A stretch of DNA of 64,000 nucleotides, taken from Liriodendron chinense (Eukaryota; Streptophyta; Magnoliopsida; Magnoliales; Magnoliaceae). A program made the translations under genes and the position numbers. The DNA lies in assembly GCA_003013855.2 (NCBI GenBank), contig PVNU02001295.1, forward strand, positions 38,471 through 102,470, written 5' to 3'. Below, piece by piece: positions 51,790-63,922 of the stretch. Under the pieces are notes generated by a model. That model was not told the DNA's origin. It searched no databases and saw nothing but the letters and a program-made list of their open reading frames with translations. Each line of letters begins with the position of its first letter. The first letter of the stretch is position 1.

Positions 51790-53280
51790 TGCTACAACCC
51801 TAACATTGCACACCCAAGTGCAGGTAGCGAAGTAGTAAAATACTCGGTAAGATCGAGGTCGATCCACAGGGATTGGGGTTCAAAACACTTAGAGGAATTA
51901 GTTTAGGTAGGAGAGATGAAATCTGGTTTAATCTACAAGAGTGGAGCAAGTTGTGTCTGGTGAAAGACAAAAATAGAAAAGGGGCTAAGGCATTAGGGAT
52001 CCACCTATGATTTATCCACAAAGTTTGATTCATTGGTCCAACTATAACTCAATTGGAATCGAATAAAGATCTGTTCCAATCGGAAGATAAAACGGTTAAT
52101 CTTCTTGCATATTTTATAAAAGATGGTGATTTGAACCGATTGATTTGACCATGAAGCACTCGTTAATTGATCGCAGGGAATTCCAAGCATCCATTATGGC
52201 CGGAGTCGACAATGGATCAAGGAATTGTACAGATCAACAACTTTGCCAACAAGTCAACCGATAAGATCACAATTCATATGATCAAATGCATACTTACAAG
52301 ATATGAGGCTTTGATTGACCGATCCAACCGTTAAGATCTCGTCTATTGATCGCAGGGAATCCAAAGCAACTAATGTGCCCGGAGTCTACAATGGATCAAG
52401 GGATTTTATAGATCGATGACTTTACCTGCACTAGCTCGATGACCGTAGGGAATTCAAAGTACCAACGTGCCCGGAGTTAACGATGGACCAAAGGACTTTA
52501 TCAATCATGAACTAGCTAATTGGTGTGCAAGGGATCCCAAGCATCCAACGTGCCCGGAGTCGACGATAGATCAAGGGGCTTACACAACAATAACGTCTGT
52601 CGAGGTGGATAACCGAACTAATCAACCAAAGAGAACTCCAACATTCACACACCATTGTTGAACCAAAAGAACCAAAGCTTGTAAATTTCTTCAAAGGCTT
52701 CACCCCTAGCCTTAGCTAGAGGTTTAGCCAACCATGCTACAATGGAAGACTAAAACTCACTAAGAAAGAAAATTCTACTCTACTTTACACTACAAAAGAA
52801 AGAAGAGAAGACTAAAGAAGAGAGAACTCTTGGATGGGATGGGATGATTGAAATGAGGGGGAGAGGCCTCCTTTTATAGACTTTTGAGAGGCTCCCAAGC
52901 TTAGGTGGCACTCTAAGCCTAAACCAAATTTTTAGTTAGGTTTAGGAATGGAGTTAGGCTTGGAGTGCCCAAAGCAAACTTTTCTTTTAGGTTTGGGCTA
53001 GGAGTTAGGGTTGGAATGACATGTGGTAAGAAAAGTACTCCAAGCCTAGGTGTCACTCCAAGCCTAAAGCAAACTTTACTTTTAGGTTTGGGCTTGGAGT
53101 GAAGCTTGGATGATAAGGTGGCACTTCCAAGCCTTACACATGTGAGGAGAGAGAGAGAGAGAGAGAGAGAGCTTCTCTCTTGGTTGCACATGAGCAAGGG
53201 AGCTGCTGGACTTCAACTTGTGTGAAGGAGATATGCTGGCCTTCATGGCTGGTATGACTGGATTGGATTGCTGAAGATGA
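51790..53280 (-). repeat. Athila LTR, - strand, truncated at its U3 end
   Basis: The - strand end GGGTTGTAGCA is at 51790. The LTR runs to about 53280, where Athila-3 gag sequence starts abruptly; AAGACC is shared at the joint. It carries a decayed hairpin (51843-51857), several ~48-bp units, a - strand TATA-like box at about 52871-52881 and a GA microsatellite at about 53149-53171. It pairs with about 50250-51736. Confidence 0.9.
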
Positions 53281-55182
53281 AGACCTAGCCTGGGCCCAAC
53301 GAAAAAAAGAGATGTTTATCTTTTAACCGAGGATGACGATGTCAATGCAAAGATAGCAGGGCTCACACATTAAATAGAAGCCATGGAATTAAGGAATGTC
53401 AACGCTATTAAAACCAGGGAGACTGAAAGTGTTTGTGACATTTGTAAGAGCGATGCACACATTACTAAGGGTTGTCCTACAATCCTAGCTCTTCAAGAAG
53501 TGTTGCATGATCAAGCCAATGCCATGAATACTTATCAAAGACCTTTTAATGCCCCAATGTCAAACACGTATAATCCTAATTGGCGGAACCATCCCAACTT
53601 CAGTTGGAGAAACGGACCGACTGCCAATGCTGGGAATAATCCTCAGGTCCCTTCCACTAGCACTCCTTATGTGTCCCCACAGAGGAAGACTCAGGAGGAC
53701 ACTATGCAAAATCAAATCAATCAGAGCATCATGCAAACCCTCCAAGAGCTTAAAACTTCGATGGAAAGATTCGAATCTCGCCTAATTGGACTCGAATCAT
53801 GCCAGAATGTTAGGGAGCGAGGGACCTTTCTGGCCCAACCTCAACCTAACCCGAGGGGACAGTTTGAGGTGAATGATTCGGGTTCTTCCAACCCTCATGT
53901 TGAGCACGCTAAATCTGTCACCACCCTAAGAAGTGGTAAGGTGATTGAAAAAGATATTCCTCGAACAGTTGATAAACCTAAGGAATTATCTAAATCGAAG
54001 AGTGATGACAGATCTAGTGATGATCAACCTGAGAAGGAGACAGAGCATGTTTTCGAACTAGTGGTCCCGTTTCCCCAACACTTACTCTCATCTATAGCAA
54101 TGGTTAAAGCTCAAGATGTCTTGGAAGTTTTTAAACAAGTGAAAATCAACATACCCTTGTTGGATGCAATCAAGCAAATACCTTCATATGCTAAGTTTCT
54201 GAAAGATCTTTGTACTATTAAGCGCAAGCTCAACGTACAAAAGAATGCCTTTTTTACTGAACAGGTTAGTGCTATCATTAACCAAAGCTCTCCCCCAAAA
54301 TACAAAGATCCAGGAAGTCCTACTATTACTTGCATAATAGGGAACTTCCAGGTTGAACAGGCATTTCTTGACTTGGGGGCGAGTGTTAATCTTATACCCT
54401 TCTCGGTGTACAAACAGCTGGGACTCGGTGAATTGAAACCCACCAGGACCACCTTGCAACTTGCAGATCGATCTGTACGGATACCGAGAGGAGTAGTGGA
54501 AGATGTGTTGGTACAGGTCGACAAATTTTACTTCCCAGTAGACTTCATCGTCTTGGATACCCAACTTATAGCAAATATTAGCACCCAGATACGTGTTATT
54601 CTTGGCCGACCATTCTTGGCAACTTCCAATGCTGTGATCAGCTGCAGGAATGGGGTCGTGAAGTTTTCATTTGGCAATATGAAGTTAGAGCTAAATGTTT
54701 TCAACATGTGTAAACAACAAGGGAATGATGATGAGATCCATGAGGCCAACCTGATCGATACCCTCATGGAAGAAGAATTCCTTTTAACCTCTCTGTCCGA
54801 ACCCTTAGAAGCATGTCTAGCCCACTTTGTTGATTATGATAATGAGATGATTTTGGAGGTGGTGAATGGATTGTTAGAATCCACCCTTGTGCATGATACA
54901 AACCAGTGGAGGCCTCATTTTGAAAAACTTCCTCTAAATGATTCACGACCTCTACCATCAAGAATTGAAGCACCAAAGCTTGACCTGAAGCCATTACCTT
55001 TGGAACTGAAATATACATACTTGGGTCAAGGCAATAATTTTCCTGTGGTTATTTCATCTCACCTTGATAAAGACCAAGAAAACAAATTGATCAATGTTCT
55101 CAAGGAACACAAGGATGCCATAGGTTGGACAATTGCTGACATCAAGGGAATTGATCCCCTGATTTGTACCCATAGGATATAG
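53281..55182 (+). pseudogene. Athila-3 gag C-terminus and protease
   Basis: Coding similarity starts at the junction (GCCTGGGCCCAACG), with a stop near 53371-53375. From 53383 the frame is open for about 600 residues with the zinc knuckle CDICKSDAHITKGC, protease DLGASVNLIP and the linker to RT. It ends at TAG 55180-55182, where Athila-1 has CAC. It is very close to Athila-1 over its length. Confidence 0.9.
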
Positions 55183-56482
55183 CTCGAGGAGAATGCTAAA
55201 CCCTCTAGACAACCACAACGGAGATTAAATCCAAACATGACTGAAGTGGCTAGAGCCGAGGTCCTCAAGCTATTGGATGTGGGTATCATCTACCCTATTT
55301 CAGATAGCCAATGGGTAAGTCCAACCCAAGTGGTACCCAAAAAAATCTAGAGTTACCATAGTTACGAATGCAGATAATGAGTTGGTGCCAACTAGAGTCA
55401 CTAGTGGTTGGAGAATGTGTATCGACTATAGGAAACTGAATACTATTACTAGGAAGGACCACTTTCCTTTACCATTCATTGATCAAATGTTAGAGAGGTT
55501 AGCTAGTCACTCCTATTACTATTTCCTAGATGGGTACTCTGGATATAACCAAATAGAGATCGCCCTAGAAGATCAAGAGAAAACCACATTCACTTGTCCA
55601 TTTAGCACCTTTGCATACAAGAGGATGCCTTTCGGACTGTGTAATGCTCCTGCCACTTTTCAGAGATGCATGCTCAGCATTTTCTCTGACATGGTTGGAC
55701 ATTTCTTGGAAGTCTTCATGGACGACTTCTCGGTATTTGGTTGTTCCTTTGATGAATGTTTGAACCATTTACAATTGGTCTTGACAAGGTGTGAAGAAAA
55801 GAATCTTGTTTTGAATTGGGAAAAGTGTCATTTTATGGTTCAAAAGTGAATTGTTCTTAGACATATTATTTCGTCTAATGGAATAGAAGTAAACAAAGCA
55901 AAGATCGACTTAATTGCCAATCTACCAGCCCCCATAAGTGTACGAAACATTCGTTCTTTTTTGGGTCATGCAGGATTCTATAGGAGATTTATAAAGGACT
56001 TTAGTCATATTTCTCATCCATTATGCAATGTCCTGCAAAAGTATGCTCCAATCGAGTGGACTAATGACTGCCAAGAAGCTTTCACCAAGCTTAAAGGCAT
56101 GTTGACCAGCGCATTGATAATGCAACCACCTGATTGGACTATACCTTTTGAAATTATGTGTGACGCAAGTGATTATGCTGTTGGGGCAGTTTTGGGGCAA
56201 AGAAAAGACAAGAAGCCCTATGTTATATACTACGCAAGTAGAACCTTGAACAGTGCGCAAGTGAACTACTCTACTACGGAAAAGGAACTCCTTGCCGTAG
56301 TCTTTGCACTTGACAAGTTCAGGTCCTACTTGATTGGGTCCAAAATTGTGATTTTTACTGATCATGTGGCTCTCAAGTATCTCCTTTCTAAAAAAGATGC
56401 TAAGCCTCGCTTGCTCAGGTGGATCCTTTTGCTCTAAGAATTCAACCTTGAGATACGAGACAAAAAGGGAGTAGAAAACGTA
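55183..56482 (+). pseudogene. Athila-3 reverse transcriptase and RNase H, broken
   Basis: An extra A in the A run at about 55339-55345 and a CTG to CTA change alter the segment before RT. RT (55382-55849) keeps MCIDYRKLN and FMDDFSVFG and stops at TGA 55847-55849 (GGA in Athila-1). RNase H (55961-56437) keeps MCDASDY and FTDHVALKYLL, and stops at TAA where Athila-1 has CAA. The copy is dead. Confidence 0.9.
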
Positions 56483-57873
56483 GTGGTTGATCACTTGTCT
56501 CGCCTAGTACTCTCTGATTTCGTAGAGACGACACCGATAAAGGACACTATCCCTGATGAACAGTTGTTTGAAGTCTCTTATCAACCTTGGTTTGCTGACA
56601 TTGTTAACTATCTTGCTGCAGGTAGAATTCCGAGTCATTGGACCCCACAAGATAAAAGGAAAATTTTCACCGAGGTACGCAACTTTTTCTGGGATGATCC
56701 GTATTTGTTCAAATACTGCCCAGATCAAATCATAAGGAGGTGTGTTCCAGATAATGAACAAACCAGTGTCATCTCCTTTTGCCATTCTCTGCATGTGGTG
56801 GTCATTTCTCTTCTAAGAAAACCGCTGCCAAGATTCTCTAGTGCGGTTTCTACTGGCCTTCAATATTCAAGGACACCCATGTTTTTTGCAAAGCATGTGA
56901 CCGTTGTCAGAAGTTTGGAGGAATCTCCCATAGAAATATGATGCCTTTGAATCCGATATTGATCATCGAAGTTTTCGACTGTTGGGGCATCGATTTCATG
57001 GGACCATTCCCTTTCTCATTTGGATATCTATATATCCTATTGGCTGTCGATTATGTCTCCAAATGGGTTGAGGCAATCCCGTGTAGAACTAATGATCACA
57101 AAACGGTCCTACGATTTCTAAAAGAGAATATTCTATCAAGATTTGGGACGCCTCGAGCCATTATCAGTCATGGGGGTACTCACTTCTGTAACAGACCTTT
57201 CGAGGCTTTGATGAAGAGATATGGTATCACACAGAGGGTGAGTACGCCGTATCACCCACAAACAAGTGGTCAAGCGGAAGTTTCCATCAGGGAAATCAAA
57301 CATATCTTGGAAAAAACAGTGAATCCAGACCGCAAGGATTGGTCTCTCAGACTAACCGATGCGTTGTGGGCTTACCGTACAGCGTACAAAACCCTGATTG
57401 GAATGTATCCCTATAGACTTGTCTATGGGAAAGCTTGCCATCTGCCTATTGAGTTGGAGCATAAAGCCTATTGGGCTATAAAGAAATTCAATTTCAATCT
57501 TGACAAGTCCAGCTCGCTTCGCAAACTCCAGTTGAATGAGTTGGAGGAAATCCGGAATGAGGCTTATGATAATGCTAGAATATACAAGGAACGAATGAAG
57601 GTATTCTATGACAGGAATATCCTTCAAAGATCTTTTGAACCATCTAAGAAAGTTCTCTTGTACAATTCTAGGCTACATCTATTTCCGGGAAAGCTAAAAT
57701 CTCGATGGACCGGCCCTTTTGTAGTCAAAACTGTTTACCCTCATGGGGCTATTGAGATTGAGAACCCAAAAAATGGAAATGTATTTAAAGTGAACAGGCA
57801 GCATTTGAAGCCCTTTCTTGAGGAATTTGCCCCAGAGGAGGAATCTACCCCTCTGGAAGATCCTGTTTATTAG
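56483..57873 (+). pseudogene. Athila-3 integrase, broken
   Basis: The zinc-finger part is disrupted by a one-base loss near 56787-56790 and a CAG to TAG change near 56840. From 56938 a 311-residue frame is open over the core, with WGIDFMGPF, then IISHGGTHF where the second catalytic Asp is His, and SGQAEVSIRE with the Glu. It ends at TAG 57871-57873, two codons before the usual end. Loss of the catalytic Asp means the core would be inactive even if joined. Confidence 0.9.
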
Positions 57874-59404
57874 GATTGATCTCCTAGTCTAACGGAGATC
57901 CTCTTTTGTATACTAGTAGGTTAGTTTGTTTCTTGTATTTTATTTTGGCAACTTGGAAAATTTCAGCACTTACGAGTATTCATCCTCTCAGGTACTCTTT
58001 ACCCTCTATTCTTTACCATTTTGCTCTCATGTTGCATTTGTCTATGCATTCATTTTTCAACATTGAGGACAATGTTACATTTAGGTTGGGGGGTGTGGAA
58101 TTCCTGTGAAAAATCTTTCCAATTGTCTATCTCTTTGTTATTTTGCCTATCTCTTTGCTATTTTAGGTCAATTAAAAAAAATTATTAAGTTTTATTGGAA
58201 ACATCCTGTTCGTGTTGAACGCATCATGATAGAGGACCTTAGTTGGAAATCGCTGTTGAAACCGACAGATATTCCCTATTCTCAGAAATCATGAAGGGGA
58301 TTAAGGCAGCTGGGAGGTGAAGCACACTCTCATGGTATTATGAGCAGCATAAGACCCCAAACTGAATTGATCATGGGAAATGTGAGGATGTGGCCCATCT
58401 TGTGGCCGAAGGAGTCTGTCGGATGATACGTGGTCTATGTGCATTGCACAAAAGGAACAGAGAATTCTGTGGTTGTGTTGACTATAAATTATTATTTCTT
58501 TAGCCTTAAAAAAATTTCCTATGAATTTATGTCATTTTGAAATAATTTGACTAGTAGAATAAAAAGGCATTTAGTAATGAGAATGTTAAAGAGTTTTAGT
58601 TGCTTCAATAAATTTCAAAATTGAGTTCTTTCCATTAATTTTCCATTAGAAAATGATAAACATTGATTGAGTCATGAATTTTCACAGTTCACATCTAGCT
58701 TGCACTGCCAGGATTTGAGTTTGATACTATAATGTTGACTTGATGATTGTTGAGAGTGATAGAAACCAAGCCTGGAGATCCTCGTCTACTTTGTTCATAG
58801 AAAAAAAAGAAAAAAAAGAATATTTATAGTAATTTGGGGCAAGGATTTTCATCCATTGTCGTTACCATTACAAAACATTACCATAGTATGAAGTGAGCCT
58901 TTTGGAGTCTTCAGCTATCGGTTATTGATTGAAAAAAAAAAAGCTGGAAAAATATTGAAAAGAACAGTAGCAAGGTTCACAATCAGTGACTTGGTTAATC
59001 TGACCATTCTCTTCAATCATCAGTGTTAACATGAAAGTAGAAGATTGAACCCCTAGTTGTGTTAAGACTACACTTCACTGTGCACCATGGAACTCAATGT
59101 TTAGAATGTTTCTAATGAATGATCAATGCTTTGAACTCAATTAAGTTGTTTACTAAGTGACTAGAATCTAGATTTAAATATTTTCAAAACTATATGCCTT
59201 GGAATCTCTACTGTTTAGATAACTTGAAGGATCACATAAATGCATTGAATTTCTTTTTCTGTTTATCTTGGTTTCACTGGGAAATAACAGGAAGTCTCGA
59301 GATTGTTTCGATTGGTGAAAACTGTCCAGGATAAAATTGCTGGCATTATTTTGAAAAATCCTTAGATTATTTTCGCCTGTTTTGCTTGAGACTAGCAAAA
59401 TGCA
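57874..59404 (+). other. Athila-3 non-coding 3' region
   Basis: It matches 8340-9900 of Athila-1 and holds the second polypurine-like tract (58084-58098), A-rich microsatellites (about 58800-58818, 58932-58941) and the stem-loop (about 59378-59399). No gene is supported. Confidence 0.8.
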
Positions 59405-59773
59405 GGTTGGGGGGTGTGATAAGTACCTAATATTGTATAATTAACCCTAGTTGTTAAGGGCATTATTATTGTTTTTTCGGTTAATTATCTTTCATTAGGT
59501 GAATTTTCTGTCTTCAGGTGATCAGGAGAGGTTGCGCAAGATTCGATCCAATCAGGGCATTTACAGGCCCAAAAGAAAACAAGATCAGGCGTGTTGGTAA
59601 TCTTGAAGCAAATTAAGCCATGGAGATCGAACCCTGGACTGTTTTAATGGTGGAAATGAAAGACCACATCATAGCACCACTCATTTGGAAATCTAGGTAG
59701 TGCATATTTGATGGTAATGATTTGGCGATCAAACAAGTTCGGTCGATCAAGATTGGATGTCTACATGAAGGGT
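59405..59773 (+). repeat. Athila-3 polypurine tract and 3' LTR start, cut by Athila-4
   Basis: GGTTGGGGGGTG (59405-59416) precedes the LTR start TGATAAGTACC at 59417. The LTR matches the reverse of about 37615-37972 and breaks off after ATGAAGGGT at 59773. The expected 5-bp target copy is AGGGT (59769-59773); the other copy is outside the window. Confidence 0.9.
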
Positions 59774-61547
59774 TGTTCGCTTCCCCAAGTGTAGGGTTGC
59801 GATGTAGTAATAAACTCGGTAAGACCGAGGTCGATCCACAGGGACTTCGGTAGGAATTCACAAACACATCCAATAGTGTCTATTGAGAGCTAACAATTGG
59901 ATTTTATATGAGATTGATGTAAGTAACAACTTTGAACTAAATTGAAGGTAAACAATTATAAAAAGGCACTAGGGGTTCAAGGATCCACTTGTAGCAATCC
60001 TTGATGCTCAATCCGCTGTGGTTTCTCACTTTCTCAACTAGAATCGATATTAAGATCTATCTAGTCGGATGATAGAGCTGTTAAACCATATAATCTGTCA
60101 TATGTAAGGCCAATGTATATGATTTACTCAATGCAAGCTAGGATGAGCATTCTCAATTGCATAGGTCAGTCCCAATTCCAATAAACTAAGTTCATAATCA
60201 TGATCATCATTAAGTCCTATCACCAGACAAAGCTAGATCATGATTTGAACTTGAATAAAATCACATGCACAGTTTCATACATAATTCAGAAAACCAGAAC
60301 AGTAGAACTTTGGTAGGAAGTCCCCACATGAAGATCATAGTACTAGAGCGTACTCCAATTCCTCGGATCATACAGGTCTAGACTAGCACACAACCATTAA
60401 AAACTCAAGCAATTCTCCCAAACATCCATGAGTCATCATAAGACTAAGAAAAACTACTTGGAACTTGTATTAACTTCAAACCATTGTTCAAAATCATGAA
60501 AACCAATCTTAAAACCAACTAAAAATGAATTGAAACATCTTATATCCACTACAAGCTTCACCTCTTAGCCCTAGCTAAGAGGTTTAGCTGTTCATGATCC
60601 AAGGAAACATGAAACAACTAGAAAAATCATAAAAACAGTAAAACAAACTAGAAGGAGTTGTGGAACTCCGAAATCCACTTCCGCTGCCTCCAACCTTGCT
60701 CAAACTCTTCTAAGATACCCTAGGAACGATCCCTAGGTGTCCTTTTATAGTGGGAAGGCTCCACAACGTCAGAATATTCCAGAATCTGCGTAAGCTTACG
60801 TAGTGCGCAGAGATTTTCGACGCCAGAAACAGAAAGTCCGCAGTTTACGCATGGCTGATCGATCAGACGACCGGTCTGAGTGGCTGGCCGACCGGTCGGA
60901 TCCCTTGTCCGGCCGGTCGGACAAAGTGCTTACAATTGAAATTTTCACTGGAGTATTTTTTTTCACAGTCCGACCCACCAGCCGACCGGTCGGCCGGTCG
61001 GCCGGTGGACTTGCTTCAATCTGCTGTTTTCTTGACATTGCAATGGATAGGCCGACCCTTCAGCCATTCGGTCGGCCGGCCGGTTGGCCAGTCTGTCCGG
61101 TCGGTCAGTAAGTGGGTCGGCCTTCATAAAATGTGTCCAGAGATTTTTCTCTTTCTGGAGGGTTTGGCCGGTCGGTCGATGGCTGTGACCGGCCGGCTGG
61201 TGGACATGAACTTGGCTGAAATCTTCAGCTTCTCCTCCTTCATCTTCAATGTGCTTTGGCTCCACCTTTGGTCCTTCATTTCTTTGATCTTCAAGATGCA
61301 TAAATGACCTATCTTAGCCCTCATTTGATGAATTCTCTCTTTTACTCCTTGCTTCCTTCTTCCTCTTGGTCCTCCTTCGATCTTCATTCAATGGTTCTAA
61401 ATGGACCCTTTTTATCTTCAATTGAGTGAAGTCCACTCTTATTCCTGCAATCACAACACATGCATTAATTTAGTCTTTAAATCACGAAAACCTTGCATAA
61501 TGAGTGATGAATTGGGGTTAGAATATGCACAATTGAGAGCTCAACAC
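59774..61547 (-). repeat. Athila-4 3' LTR (1774 bp)
   Basis: On the - strand it starts TGTTGAGCTCTC (61547) and ends GGAAGCGAACA (59774). A TATA-like CTATAAAAG is on the - strand at 60742-60750. Upstream of it (about 60850-61200) lie many GACCGGTC/GGCCGGTCGG type palindromes. The conserved hairpin is at 59815-59829. ORFs in this region are repeat-driven. Confidence 0.92.
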
Positions 61548-61559
61548 ACCCCCCAACCA
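61548..61559 (-). other. Polypurine tract (Athila-4)
   Basis: GGTTGGGGGGTG on the - strand directly precedes the LTR, with the stem-loop at about 61563-61583 beside it. Confidence 0.92.
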
Positions 61560-62676
61560 GCATTTTGCTAGTCCTGAGCAAAACATGCATGAAATCAATT
61601 CCATTCTCCAAAACTTAACTCTCCCTTAGAAACCATTCTTTCATACATCCCAAGACATACAAGTGTAAAATTCAGAAATATTAGGTGACAGAGGTTGAAA
61701 CTGTAAACCCTCAAAACATGACAAGCATTCATGTGAAATTCCCACTGATTGGTTGATAAATAGAAGAACTTGAGCAAACCCAACCTAGTGTGCATAGTGA
61801 AAATTCATCTTATGAGTTTCTAGGATTATCTTCTTCATAGATCAACCAGACTAGAGATCTCAAGGTATATAGAGCAACAACAAGCCAATGACGGGAATTT
61901 GCCTTACTGTCCTTCCGACGACTTTCACACTACGTCCCATTTCCGGCTTTGGTTACGGGTAGACCATCCCTCGGTTGGTAATAGGTAGCCCTAATCGGAA
62001 TTTCCACCATTTTTCCATCATTCCCAATTTCATCCTTCCTTTTCCTTTTTCTTTGAAATTAGATAAGATTTTTAGAAATCCATATCTTTCCTTATTTTCC
62101 CATGGACAAGGATGGACAAAGTACCCCGGCTTGATTTCTCAACACCTTGAATCAAGGTCTAGCTAACCCATAAATCACATAATTCTTTCAACTCATGAAA
62201 ATCGTGTAATGTGAACTAGGTGTAAAAATGTTCAAATTTTCTATCAATCACATAACTAGGGGAATTCACATGTAAAACCATTATGCTATGAGACGTTCCA
62301 GACGTACAACCTCATACACTTTATATCTCCTCCTCTTATGCTCATATCATCTTGAATGCATAGAAACAAAGTTTTCTAAAAAGAGTTTTGAATTTTAGAA
62401 AAATTGAAAATTTTCTACATAATTGCTCGAAATGTTACAAACACTGGATTCATCCAAGTGATCCTACACCCCCCAACCAAATCTTGCATGTCCTCAATGT
62501 AAAAGATGTGCAATAAACAAAACATGAGAGCAATGTGAACATAAACGAGAGTGAGGAGTGAGAGTACCTGAAGAGTGAAAAGTGGAATTCTTCCTCCTTC
62601 TAACAAACTTAAGCAAAAGCAAACAAAAGCAACAAAATCCTAATCCCAACTACTCTATACCTCCATCAGACTAGGA
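61560..62676 (-). other. Athila-4 non-coding 3' region
   Basis: No gene is supported. It contains the second polypurine-like tract (62466-62479) beside a CATTGAGGACAT-like block, as in the other Athila copies, although the rest has diverged. Confidence 0.75.
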
Positions 62677-62678
62677 GA

Positions 62679-63922
62679 TCAATCATCCTGGTAGACAGGA
62701 TCAGTCAGAGGTATGGACATACCTTCTGAAGGAAATTTCTCAAAGAACGGCTTTAATCGCTGCCCATTCGCCTTAAAAATGTTGCCGTTCCTTGGATTTA
62801 ACAACTCGACAGTCCCATATGGATAGACAGTTTGCACAATGTAGGGACCGGTCCATCGAGATCTCAATTTTTCTGGAAATAAATGTAGGCGAGAATTATA
62901 CAGGAGGACTTTTTTATTGATCGTGAATGTCTTGCGAAGAATATTCTTATCATGGAATATCTTCGTCTTGTCCTTGTAAATTCTCGCATTCTCGTATGCT
63001 TCGTTCCGGATTTCTGCAAGCTCATTCAATTGTAGTTTGTGTAACGAGCTCGCCTTGTCGAATCAAAATTCATCTTCTTAATTGCCCAATATGCCCTATG
63101 TTCCAACTCCACAGGCAAGTGACAAGCCTTCCCATAGACCAGTCTATAGGGAGACATTCCAATAGGGGTCTTAAAAGCAGTACCGTAGGCCTAAAGCGCA
63201 TCGGTAAGCCGAAGCGACCAATCCTTCCGATCGGGGTTCACCGTTTTCTCCAAAATGTGTTTAATCTCCCTATTGGATATCTCAGCTTGTCCACTCGTTT
63301 GTGGGTGATAGGGAGTGCTCACTTTATGTGTTACGCCATATTTCTTCATTAAGGTTTCGAATGGGCGATTACAAAAGTGAGACCCCCCATCACTTATGAG
63401 GACTCGAGGTGTTCCAAACCAGGAAAGAATATTTTCTTTTAAGAAGCGAATGACCGTTTTATGGTCATTCTTCCAGCAAGGGATGGTCTCGACCCATTTG
63501 GATACATAATCAACGGCAAGCAAGATGTATGCGTTTCCAAAAGAAGATGGGAATGGGCCCATGAAATCGATGCCCCAACAATAAAAAATTTAGATTATTA
63601 AGATGGGATTGAGTGGCATCATATTTCTACGGGAAATTCCTCCTAATTTCTGACAAGGTTCACATGTTTTGCAAAACTCATGTGTGTCTTTGAACATGGT
63701 GGGCCAATAAAACCCACATTGCAGAATTTTTGCTATGGTCTTTTTAGCCGAGAAGTGGCCACCACATGCCTGAGAATGACAGAAGGAGATGATACTTTGT
63801 TGTTCATCATCTGGGACACATCTCCTTATGATTTGATCGGGACAATACTTAAATAAGTATGGGTCGTCCCATAGGAATTTTTGCACCTCATTGAAGAATT
63901 TATCCTCATCTTGCTTTTCCAA
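62679..63922 (-). pseudogene. Athila-4 integrase, broken, N-terminal pol outside window
   Basis: Three frames cover the zinc finger (63590-63922: CGGHFSAKK, CKTCEPCQ), the core (63191-63562: MGPFPSS, LISDGGSHF, SGQAEISNRE) and the C-terminal part (62679-63029, ending DPVYQDD). Changes at about 63575-63589 and a TGG to TAG change near 63188-63191, plus a frame change near 63060, break it. It is more distant from Athila-1 than Athila-2 and -3 are. RT and gag would lie right of 64000. Confidence 0.88.

Larger units (their letters stand above)
53281..59773 (+). mobile_element. Athila-3: 5'-truncated Athila element
   Basis: It begins in the middle of gag (equivalent to about 3740 in Athila-1), keeps the rest of gag-pol, the non-coding 3' region, the polypurine tract (59405-59416) and the first 357 bp of the 3' LTR. 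The LTR is cut at 59773 by Athila-4. The 5' LTR and first part of gag are missing at a junction with an inverted LTR. Confidence 0.9.

Noticed and set aside
60796..61387. ORFs in the Athila-4 LTR on both strands
   Set aside because: They follow the GACCGGTC/GGCCGGTC repeats. No ORF is shared in frame with the related solo LTR at 557-2670.
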